A stretch of 64,000 nucleotides of DNA from Drosophila persimilis (lineage: Eukaryota > Arthropoda > Insecta > Diptera > Drosophilidae), in assembly GCF_003286085.1 (NCBI RefSeq), contig NW_020825289.1:14818001-14882000 (forward strand), given 5' to 3'. The notes under the pieces were generated by a model that had not been told where the DNA came from, did no database searches, and worked only from the letters and a program-made list of their open reading frames with translations. Positions 51,501 through 59,413 of the stretch are shown here, one piece after another. How positions within the stretch are numbered: the stretch's first letter is position 1; the number at the start of each line of letters is the position of its first letter. The translations under genes and the position numbers were made by a program.

Positions 51501-51912
51501 TCAATCGTTTTTTCCAATCGTCTTTCTTATTTTCTCGATTTCAGTTTTTAGCTGCTCGATTTTTTCCAACAACTCTTCTTTGACTGACTCTTTGTCTTCG
51601 GAAAACCCTCTGTCAATGGTTTTGATCTCGTATTTCAGAGCCTCGATCTGTGCCATCATATCCTTAATTACATTCTGCCTAATTTTCTTCAGTTGTTCCA
51701 TTTCCTTTTCGACGTAGGCATATACATACATATATACAACTTCGTTAAAGATTGATTGATTGATTCAAGTACTCACAATTCTCTTAAAATGATGCTTTTC
51801 TTCTCCTGTTTTGTCCCGGCTTACTCCCCGTCTATTGGTTATTGGAAAAAGGTTATAAAAGAATACAGGAAAGCCGAACATACGCACTGAAGACCGCTTG
51901 TGGCCAGGACAT
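51501..51912 (-). CDS. Coiled-coil IF1-like paralogue, 95 aa (cluster gene 3)
   Basis: Preferred exons read right to left: 51912-51884, 51831-51777 and 51704-51501, introns 52 and 72 bp, phases 2 and 0 as in its neighbours. The segment GEEKHHFKRIEMEQLKKIR aligns with GENVHFLKIQREQLMKLR of the next gene with one residue of slippage at the splice junction. Exon 3 is a long Glu/Lys/Ile coiled coil (about 65 residues). The leader is very short (MSWPQAVFSA). An alternative start, ATG at 51888 inside intron 1 if that intron is retained, would give a hydrophobic N-terminus. The second acceptor has a weak pyrimidine tract. Function unrecognised beyond the family resemblance. Confidence 0.6.
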
Positions 51913-52045
51913 CTCTGAATTTCAGAAGCCTTATGGCTTTGATGACGGCTCCAAACATCATGGGCCAAAAATTTCAAAAATTAGAATTCCAAACTGCTCG
52001 ATACTACAGAGCTGTTTTCCAGAGCTAACCTGATTTACTGTGTCT

Positions 52046-52458
52046 TTATGACTTCTTTTCGGGGTTTGATTTTAATTTTTCCAAATTATTTATAAGCTTC
52101 TGAATTTTTTCAATTTTAGATTTAAGTGTCTCTCGTTCTGCTTTGATTTTCTTGCGTATAATTTCCAACCGATCGCGTTGCTTCTGGAATGGAAGATCTA
52201 TTAGATGGAGAATTCGAAAATGTTAGACTTATTAACAAACCGTTTGCATATACGGGATGTTAGACCTCTTGACACTGCCTAGGTAAGAGAATTTGATCGA
52301 ATATCGACTGGTTGAAAAAGAATTAATGTCTTTATGGGAGATTATGCAATATGATGTCTTTATAGAACATACTTGACTGCTGGAAGGTTGTATATTTTCT
52401 GTGGGTGCAAACGCCTTATAGCGAATTGCGAGCTTAGCAGATTCACAATTTTAGACAT
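52046..52458 (-). CDS. Coiled-coil IF1-like paralogue, 96 aa (cluster gene 2)
   Basis: Exons read right to left: 52458-52373, 52307-52241 and 52183-52046, introns 65 and 57 bp, phases 2 and 0. The N-terminus MSKIVNLLSSQFAIRRLHPQ is basic and amphipathic without acids, compatible with mitochondrial import. Exon 2 has RYSIKFSYL, resembling GYLIKFNNS in gene 1. Exon 3 is a Lys/Glu/Ile coiled coil ending in NPEKKS. The second donor is the weaker GTTTGT. The REQL core of gene 4 has decayed to RDRL. No known family is recognised directly; the relationship rests on exon layout, order and register. Confidence 0.6.
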
Positions 52459-52810
52459 TTTCTATGATTCGGAATTTGGATAAAATATTTATTTACGCTA
52501 ACATGATTGACAAATAAAGTGAGGCTACATAATATTTAACCATATACGTAGAGCCTCAAAAATTCAATAGTATTCGTTGAGCGATCCATCAATGAATCAC
52601 GCCAGAAATTCTCAAACACTTGATTACCTGATAAGAAGAAAAATCCCCATATGATGATTGTGTATATTTCGTAATCACAATGGGGGGCTATAACAGATCG
52701 TCAATTAAGAAACCTTAATTCAGATTCTGAAGGCAAACAAAGCTCCGATCAGCTTTTCGCTGGCTCTCATTGATAAAAACACAAAAATTTCTGTTTTCAT
52801 ATTTAGTAAA

Positions 52811-52816
52811 TTTATT
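52811..52816 (-). terminator. Poly(A) signal of the secreted-peptide gene
   Basis: AATAAA on the minus strand, 18 bp after the stop codon at 52834. Confidence 0.55.
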
Positions 52817-52833
52817 AAGTCACATTTGTTGAT

Positions 52834-53046
52834 TTAAGCGTACATAGTTTTTGGTTGACCCGGTCTTCGGATCGGCGCGTCATAGATGAAAGGACGTGGT
52901 GCGGGCGGCTGTCTGAAAGGATTTCCAGCTCCTCCAGGCGCTCCTCCAGTTCCTCCTCCGCTGTGACGGGATGGCGAGCCATAGCTTGGAGAGACCAGGC
53001 ATCCGAGTAGAGCGAACAGCAGACAACACAGTGCGAACAGCTTCAT
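52834..53046 (-). CDS. Small secreted Gly/Pro-rich peptide, likely immune-induced
   Basis: A single exon of 70 residues. A clear signal peptide (MKLFALCCLLFALLGCLVSP) is followed by a Gly-rich stretch (about residues 28-41) and a Pro/Arg-rich tail (QPPAPRPFIYDAPIRRPGQP). The mature peptide is basic, Cys-free and proline-rich, like proline-rich antimicrobial peptides of the drosocin or metchnikowin type, though I see no direct homology. The promoter has a TATA box 52 bp from the start codon, a GATA site and a kappaB-type site. It interrupts the four-gene coiled-coil cluster on the same strand and resembles none of its members. The alternative is a seminal fluid peptide. Confidence 0.75.
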   Translation of the reverse strand: MKLFALCCLLFALLGCLVSPSYGSPSRHSGGGTGGAPGGAGNPFRQPPAPRPFIYDAPIRRPGQPKTMYA

Positions 53047-53097
53047 CGTTTGGAATCTTTTGCTTTCTGAATGCCAATCTCAGTCGAGATGAATGCT

Positions 53098-53161
53098 TTT
53101 ATAGGTTTCCGACACGTTCTGTTGATAATGAAACCCCTGTGAACCACTCGAGGGGATTTTT
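53098..53161 (-). promoter_or_regulatory. TATA, GATA and kappaB-type sites of the secreted-peptide gene
   Basis: TATAAA reads on the minus strand at 53103-53098. TGATAA (GATA factor) is at 53123-53128. GGGGATTTTT at 53152-53161 matches the Rel/NF-kappaB form GGGRNNYYYY. Adjacent kappaB and GATA sites close to a TATA box are the known layout of Drosophila antimicrobial peptide promoters controlled by Dif, Dorsal or Relish with Serpent. The kappaB-type site lies 14 bp past the stop codon of the upstream gene, so it is embedded in that gene's 3' untranslated region. Confidence 0.6.
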
Positions 53162-53174
53162 GCATCAACTCATA

Positions 53175-53659
53175 TCACCGACACTGGGTGATTTTTTTTT
53201 TGTTTGACGGAGAAGATGTCGAGGTGGGGCTGATCTCAATCCCTTTTTCGGCTGGTGCTTTTTTTGCTGTCTCTTTAATTCTCAGATCCATGTCTTTATC
53301 GAACTCTGTGCGTTTAATAGCCCGCGTCAAGTCGGAGACCATGACCTCTAGTCCCCTGACCTGCTTGGTGAGCGTGCCGGTTTTTGTCTCCAGTTGCTTC
53401 CGTTCCTGTACAAATTGAGTGGTGTTATGGAGAAGTCCATCACTATCATCACTATCTATCTATCTTACCGTTAGCAACTCTTCGATTTTCAGATCATTTT
53501 TAATTTGGCTGGTAATACTATTGTTGAACTTAATCAAATATCCTCTGTGAAATGGCCAAAGCTCAGCTTAGTATAGGATTATGTGGTGTGAATCAATCCT
53601 TACCGAAATAAGCAGCCACCCCTGAATTGAGTCCATATCTTATTCATCATCTTACTCAT
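53175..53659 (-). CDS. Coiled-coil IF1-like paralogue, 120 aa (cluster gene 1)
   Basis: Exons read right to left: 53659-53604, 53544-53469 and 53405-53175, introns 59 and 63 bp, phases 2 and 0, the same as its three neighbours. The leader MSKMMNKIWTQFRGGCLFRG is basic and acid-free. Exon 3 is a Lys/Glu-rich coiled coil (ERKQLETKTGTLTKQ onwards) with a Ser/Thr/Lys tail extended beyond the other paralogues. The reading frame near the end crosses a run of ten A, so the last six residues depend on its exact length. This is the most diverged member, and its family membership is inferred from gene structure. Confidence 0.6.
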
Positions 53660-55194
53660 CTGATATACGCAACAATACGCAGGAGACCACCGGAATTTGC
53701 GGAAGTGCGCCAAGAAAGGAAATTTAGTTCAGCCAGAAATGAGAAATGTGTATCTGTGTATTTTCGAAAATGTGTGTGACATCTTGTACGTCAAACGACT
53801 CCTAGAGTAGTGAAGTTTTTAATTATATTTACTTTTTTCATCGATCGCATTTTTACCTCAGAATTACCCCTCTTGTGCTTTCGATTCTTCGTCTTATGCT
53901 TATCTTGCTATCGCTTGTCCGGGAATATCGGCCTTCTTGGAGCTGCTTTTTCCTGTTGTCCAGACCCCTTCTAAAAGGCTATTCAAAATTTCGCCCTACC
54001 CACCATACCACTACACAACCGTTATATTCTTGTTCTTCTATTTGCTGAGTCTATTTGCTGCTAAGATAGCAGCCGGCATTTCAGAGCAGGCAACTTTGGA
54101 GTGTAGCCACTGTTGTTGTGGCATTTCCCCGTCAGGTGTCTGTTGATAATTACATCCGACATGTAGTTCATATGTATCAAAAGTGTAGTCAGCGCGTAGT
54201 TAACATGCAGAAAATAAGTTTGCGAAATTTGTTTGGACTTTTTTGTTTTAAAATATTTAAAAATAATACAATAAATCTACTCGTTGCAAAATTGCCCAAT
54301 CCTATAGAAAATTGCTGCATTGATCGGCTAAAATTATTTATTCAAAAATTTTGTAAAGTACTTTAGGCTCCGCGCCGTGTCCCATGATGGAGCCCCAGTC
54401 CTAGTATTTTAAAATCGCTTGTGATATTTTTAATGAAATTGCCGTTTTTTTTGCATATTGTTGTATTCCACTAGACTTGAGTGTAACATTCTTATGGTAA
54501 AAGAAGACAGGGTATGTGAAAGAAATGCGGGCATTTATTTCCGTAGCACAGCCCACCGAAACCCAATATTTAAAAGCTAATATAATCCCATTTTCATATA
54601 ATTTTATCCCTCATAGCATTAAGAAACCTAAAACTCGATGAACCCCATCTCGTACTACACTTAGCTAACAAAATGCTATCGCATGCGAAATTTCTATATT
54701 TTTTGTTGCACTAAAAGCGTACGAACGTTCATTCCAAAACAATCAATATTTCCTCCTTCATTTTTAGCACTAACAATGATTATTTATACTACCCTCTGAA
54801 AGGTATTATAAATTTAACAGATTAATACATCCCGCTCGCAAAGCTGTAAACGGTCTAGTTCTGTTCCGCCCTCCACGTATGGTAGTTCCATCACTTGGAG
54901 CACGAAAAGTCCTCATATAATAAGAAGCAGTAAGAAGCAGTTCGGTAGTACGGTTGTAGCTGTTGTCATATCTTTAGGCTAATTCGCAGCAATTTTTACG
55001 AGTGTTTCTATATGAATATTAACGATAAGCACGTAACAAAATAATCTCGCCATGGCTTATCATACCACCCCACACGGAAGCCGGCGGATTTAATTTATAG
55101 TATTTATTTGTATAGTAGGGCGAGTGAGACTAAAAACTAAGCCGCTTTTAAAGCACTTATGGGATATGTTGTCTTGTAAGGGATCTCTTGCTCG
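53660..55194. other. Intergenic DNA, possible repeat remnant
   Basis: No coding region is convincing. Near 54,791 the word TACCCTCTGAAAGGTATTATAAATTT resembles the end of a dispersed Drosophila repeat containing AGGGTATTATAATTT, recalled from memory. The open frames at 53,937-54,366 lack family motifs. The last ~150 bp is probably the 3' untranslated region of the aquaporin that follows. Confidence 0.4.
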
Positions 55195-56138
55195 CTAGGC
55201 GAACTCTAATTCAGAGGTCCGCTTGGTGGACATGGTGGATTCCTGCTCTTCCTGTGCCTGAACCTCTCGTCGGAAAGCATACTTGTAGATGAGCGATGAG
55301 ACGAGAGCTCCTGCCAGGGGACCCACCCAGTAGATCCAGTGATTCTCCCAGGCTCCGTTCCAAATGGCCGGGGCAAAGGAGCGGGCCGGATTCATGCTGG
55401 CTCCTGTGAACTGACCCTGAAAACGGAATCAATGCACACATTACCGGACTGTCCAGAGAGCAGAACTCAGCAAATTACTTACCGCAGTCAAGGAGAGGCA
55501 GGCGATGGCCAGGCCGAAACGCACTGGCACCGAGTCCTGGTTCTTGGCATTGCGCGGATCCCAGACGCCACAGCAAATGGCAATCAGGGCGCTGGTGATC
55601 AGGAACTCGATGACCGCGCCCTGCAGCCCCGTCAGGCTGCTGTGGAGGGAGGTTACGCAGACGCCACTCGACGAGCTAGAGCTGTATATGGCGCTCTCTG
55701 GCATGACGGCCTTGAGCAGACCGTAGCCGATGAAGGCCCCCACCATCTGCGCGACAAAGTAGGAAATGGCCATGGGCAGCGAGATCATGTTGTAGATATA
55801 GTTGGCCAACGTCACGGCGGGATTGAGATGGGCACCGCACACGCAGCCAAAGCACTGGATGCAGATCAGGACAACAAAGCCGAAGTTGAGCGCACTCTGG
55901 AAGTTGGAGTTGGAGAAGAACGAATTCTCGATGCAGCCCATGCAGCCGAGGAACATCAGCATGGCTGTGGCAATTAGTTCGGCAAAGACGATGCAGATGT
56001 TGTTCAACTGCCGAGGCTGAAGCAGCCAACAGGACGAGCGACTGCAAGAGAGAACAAAGAGGATGTGTCAGTCGGGATATGATGTATGATGGCTATGCTG
56101 TGTTCATCCGAGTATCACCTCGTGCTTGTATTGGACAT
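55195..56138 (-). CDS. Aquaporin, entomoglyceroporin family (first of three)
   Basis: Exons read right to left: 56138-56119, 56041-55483 and 55416-55195 give 266 residues. Six membrane spans and both pore motifs are present (AHLNPAV and SMNPARS). At the selectivity-filter position where water channels have His, this protein has Ser (in ACLSLTAG). Insect entomoglyceroporins lost this His and carry glycerol and other small solutes. The Arg after the second NPA is kept. The start is a tiny first exon MSNTST spliced in phase 2; the larger exon by itself opens only at a non-ATG codon. It belongs to the Eglp cluster (D. melanogaster Eglp1-4), but I cannot say which orthologue. A C-terminal acidic tail (QAQEEQES) is cytosolic. 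Confidence 0.88.
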
Positions 56139-56744
56139 GTCTGCAAATCACCTTAACTCCAACGAGCTCCGTCGCTGACTGAGAGCTCTTAGAGGTCCAC
56201 CTACTTAGACAGCACCTCAAGCGCTCAATGGGAACGAGATACTACGGGTACAAGATTAAATCTATAATCTAATCGGCATAATCTACGACATTCTACAGCA
56301 ATCAAATATCAAGATTTCTAATCGCCCCAGCCCCAGCCCCATCTATTGGCAGTGCCTCTATTTACTTAATACACTTCCAGCACTGCCAAATATTTCACTT
56401 AGCTCAAGGGCAGGGGGTCGTTATTGTGGTGTCTAGTGTGCAAAATTCCAGCTGTCTGGTTGGTTTATAAGCCATCTGCTGCTTATCTCAACGACACACA
56501 TATGTGCCGATTAATGATAGTGTTTGAATGAAGACATTTATATACAATACTACACTCATTGATAGGGATCTCTGGTTAAATTTTCCAGTGACGCATAAAC
56601 TATATAGCTACAGAGTCGGCAGTCAGCTGATTCAATAGTAGTTCAATTTACCCTCCCAAATGTATGCTATGGAAAACGATTAATCCTCTTTATTGGAAAA
56701 CTTAAGATTCTAAAACTACAGCTAAGACAGCGATTAACAACAAC
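56139..56744. other. Spacer between aquaporin genes
   Basis: No gene seen. CTTATCT-type GATA words occur at about 56,482, and a TTTATAA word at about 56,464. GATA factors drive many gut and tubule genes, so these could serve the downstream aquaporin, but this is inference. Confidence 0.35.
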
Positions 56745-57620
56745 TTAGGGCAGTACCACCTCCTCGATCACCCGAATCTTGGCATTCGAGCTCCGTAGCT
56801 CGATCACCTCGTCTCCTTTGAAGGCGAATCGGTAGATGAGGGAAGTGACAGCGCCTGCCACGAGAGGACCCACCCAATAGATCCAATGGTGCTCCCAAGA
56901 ATCGTTCCACACAGCAGGACCCAGGGACCTAGTGGGATTCATGCTGGCTCCTGTGAAGAGGCCCTAAAGGAGAAAAAAACCGATGATGCCATTCAAACTG
57001 CAGTCTCATACTATACTAACCGCTGTAATGATGAGACAGGACACTGTCAGACCGAAGCGCACGGGCACCGAGTCCTTGAGCTTGGCATTGCGGGGATCCC
57101 ACACCGAGCAGGCAACCATCACCAGGCAACAGGTGATGAGGAACTCAATGAACACGCCCTGTAACACAGAGATGTCACTGGCCAGGACTGTCACGCATAC
57201 ACCTGCCGGGTTGTCCACGCCCTTAATGGCGTTATGGGGGAGGACGGCTACCAACAGGCCGTACCCAATGAAAGCGCCCGCCACCTGAGCCACAAAATAG
57301 GCAATGGCCATTCCCCAGTGGAGCACGCCGTACACGGCGGCAGCGAGGGTAATGGCTGGATTGAGGTGTGCCCCGGACACAGAACCGTAGCACTGGATGG
57401 CTATGAGGATTGCCAGGCCGAAGGTGAGGCCGCTTTGAAAGTGCGTGTTGTTGAAGATCGGCGTCTGGACACAGCCCCAGCAGGCGATTAGCACGAACAT
57501 GGCTGTGCCCACCAGCTCCCCAAAGAAGGCGGCCACTCGACTCCTGTGCTTCTGATGGAGACGCCATCGTCCGCCGGAGGGGGAGAATCCGCTTGCTTGT
57601 TTTGGCTTCTGTTGCGACAT
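56745..57620 (-). CDS. Aquaporin, entomoglyceroporin family (second), NPT variant
   Basis: Exons read right to left: 57620-57021 and 56963-56745 give 272 residues. The six-span layout is clear. The first pore motif is AHLNPAI. The second reads MNPTRS instead of NPARS, and the filter His position carries Ile (SCLIITAG). The intron falls at the same codon junction (Ala before Gly) as in the other two, showing common descent. The N-terminus is longer and basic (MSQQKPKQASGFSPSGGRWR), with no upstream splice needed. Two substitutions in the pore suggest altered selectivity. It is an Eglp-type channel, and the exact orthologue is not assigned. Confidence 0.88.
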
Positions 57621-57844
57621 GCTGACTAAACTCGACTGCCACCAACTCTTTCCCTGGCCAACTGAGTTGGCGTATTTGCGAGGCCTGTGACTTTAAATTG
57701 GTTCCAATCAATCAATATCAATTATAAAACCTTAATGCTAATTATCATATGGATATTTCCAAGTAGAGGCGCGTAGATATACTGCGCTGTTGTGTGGCCC
57801 TGTTCTGTCTGTCCGTCGCCGCCCATTCCGGACGGATCAATTAA

Positions 57845-58232
57845 TCAAAGAGCATTTTCAGGAGGCTTTTCTGCTGTAATTATCGGCCTGACAAGCCCCA
57901 CAGCGTCACTGCCTACGGCCACCTTCTGATTGGCCAGCAGCATTTCCCGCGATTTGCTCTTAATCTTATCTCGAATCATTAAGATCTTAATCAGAGGGCG
58001 CATGTGGCGCCGAGCCTTGGACAACACACGCTTCGTAGTCTCGACTGGGACTGGGGGCGGAATGTGGGCCTCCAAATTATGAAAACTTTAGCCAGTTGAT
58101 TGTTGCTGGAAGTTGAACTAGTGGTAGCAGAACTACAGACTAGAGAACTTATCTGAAGAGCAGAAAACGCGAAAAGGGAGCCAAAAGCTGAAGGAAACCT
58201 GTGGTTGACAGTGGTAGTGCCACAGGACACAT
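57845..58232 (-). CDS. Small basic protein, unrecognised, with non-canonical splice donor
   Basis: A model of 106 residues uses 58232-58153 and 58085-57845. Exon 1 (MCPVALPLSTTGFLQLLAPF) looks like a leader with no acids; exon 2 encodes a Lys/Arg-rich helical stretch (TTKRVLSKARRHMRPLIK). The 67 bp gap ends in AG and joins in phase 2, as in the coiled-coil genes further left, but its first bases are ATAAGT where GTAAGT would be expected. Without splicing, exon 1 stops at once, and exon 2 has no ATG before a stop. Either the donor is mutated (a broken gene or an allele), the splice is non-canonical, or the model is wrong. Confidence 0.4.
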
Positions 58233-58574
58233 TCAAACACGTTCCATCAGCGAGGCAGTGCTATGGAAGAGTACTTCCGAGAGACTAGCAGGTCTTGATG
58301 GGTTGATGATGGCTTCTATAAACCGTTTTGTGAAAGCATCCCACCATCAGGAATAATCGTATAGAGTTTTGATTTTCATTGAGGGGCTTGCCGTGTCAGG
58401 AAAGAAAATAGCTTCCCTCCCCATCGAATTTAAAGTTCTTCTGGTTCTTTAAAATAGTTGAAAAATCTCGATGTTCTTTATTATCGAAGGCCTTATATTG
58501 CATTAATATAAAATTCGGCTGTCTTAGCTTAAAGTTAAGTGTAGTTGCAATGTCTTTGGCATCCTCGTCCGCTT

Positions 58575-59390
58575 CTACGAGAGCTGTACGTCCTCCAGCT
58601 GGCGCAGCTTCTCGTGGCTGGTGATCTCCGCCTCCACCACCTCCCGCCGGAAGACGGCCTTGTAGGCGTAGGCGGTAACGGCGGCAGCACTGAGTGGAGC
58701 CAGCCAGTAGATCCAGTTGGAATCGAAGTGGGCGTTCCACAGGGCAGGAGCAAAGGACCTGGCCGGGTTCATGCTGGCACCGGTGAAGGGACCCTGGAAA
58801 GAAGGAAACATTAGACTTCTTGTTGGACTGAAAGGATCAAGGTGCAAGGCGGAACTTACGGCAGCGCAGGCAAGGCAGGAAATGGCCAGACCGAAGCGAA
58901 TGGCAACAGAGTCGTGGAACTTGGAGTTGCGGGGATCCCAGACGCCGCAGCAGACAATCACCAGGATGGCAGTGATCACGAACTCAATGCCAAAGGCCTG
59001 AGCATGGCTAATGCTGCTGTGGGGCAAGGTCACACACAGGCCAACGCCCGCACTGAGGGTGTCCTCGGGCAGGAGAACCTTCAGCAGGCCGTAGCCAATG
59101 AAGGCGCCCAGCATCTGGGCCACACAGTAGACAAAGGCCATGGGAAGTGTGACCAACTCGTAGATGTAGGCGGCAACAGTTACCGCTGGGTTGAGATGGG
59201 CGCCGGACACACAGCCGAAGCACTGGATGCAGATCATGACCGCCAGACCGAAGTTGAGAATAATCTGCAGATGGTTGTTGGGGAACAGGTCCGACTTCAC
59301 GCATCCCATGCAGCCGAGGAAGACCAGCATGCCTGTGCCGATGAGCTCGGCCAGGAAGCAGCAGATTTTGTCCAGTGTCGATCCCTTCAT
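58575..59390 (-). CDS. Aquaporin, entomoglyceroporin family (third)
   Basis: Exons read right to left: 59390-58860 and 58793-58575 give 249 residues from the ATG at 59390. Both pore motifs are standard (AHLNPAV, SMNPARS). The filter His is replaced by Ala (SCLACAAG), as in entomoglyceroporins. The intron position matches the other two genes. The 66 bp intron is a multiple of three with no in-frame stop, so a retained intron would read through. A pyrimidine-rich acceptor just upstream (ending TTTTCAG at 59413) means an additional 5' exon, possibly coding, is likely; the first gene of the cluster has one. Confidence 0.87.
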   Translation of the reverse strand: MKGSTLDKICCFLAELIGTGMLVFLGCMGCVKSDLFPNNHLQIILNFGLAVMICIQCFGCVSGAHLNPAVTVAAYIYELVTLPMAFVYCVAQMLGAFIGYGLLKVLLPEDTLSAGVGLCVTLPHSSISHAQAFGIEFVITAILVIVCCGVWDPRNSKFHDSVAIRFGLAISCLACAAVSSALHLDPFSPTRSLMFPSFQGPFTGASMNPARSFAPALWNAHFDSNWIYWLAPLSAAAVTAYAYKAVFRREVVEAEITSHEKLRQLEDVQLS

Positions 59391-59413
59391 TTTGAATACT
59401 TTCAAGCAACTGA

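Noticed and set aside
53937..54366. Two overlapping frames near 54 kb considered as a gene or transposon fragment
   Set aside because: They lack recognisable domains, terminal repeats or splice structure.
55339..55977. 212-codon plus-strand frame over the first aquaporin
   Set aside because: It is the complement of conserved membrane-span exons, with low hydrophobicity and no family marks.
58575..59405. Third aquaporin as one uninterrupted 276-codon gene
   Set aside because: The frame passes through a 66 bp GT-AG intron and begins at a TTG. The homologues have an intron at the same junction, so I call two exons starting at the ATG at 59390.
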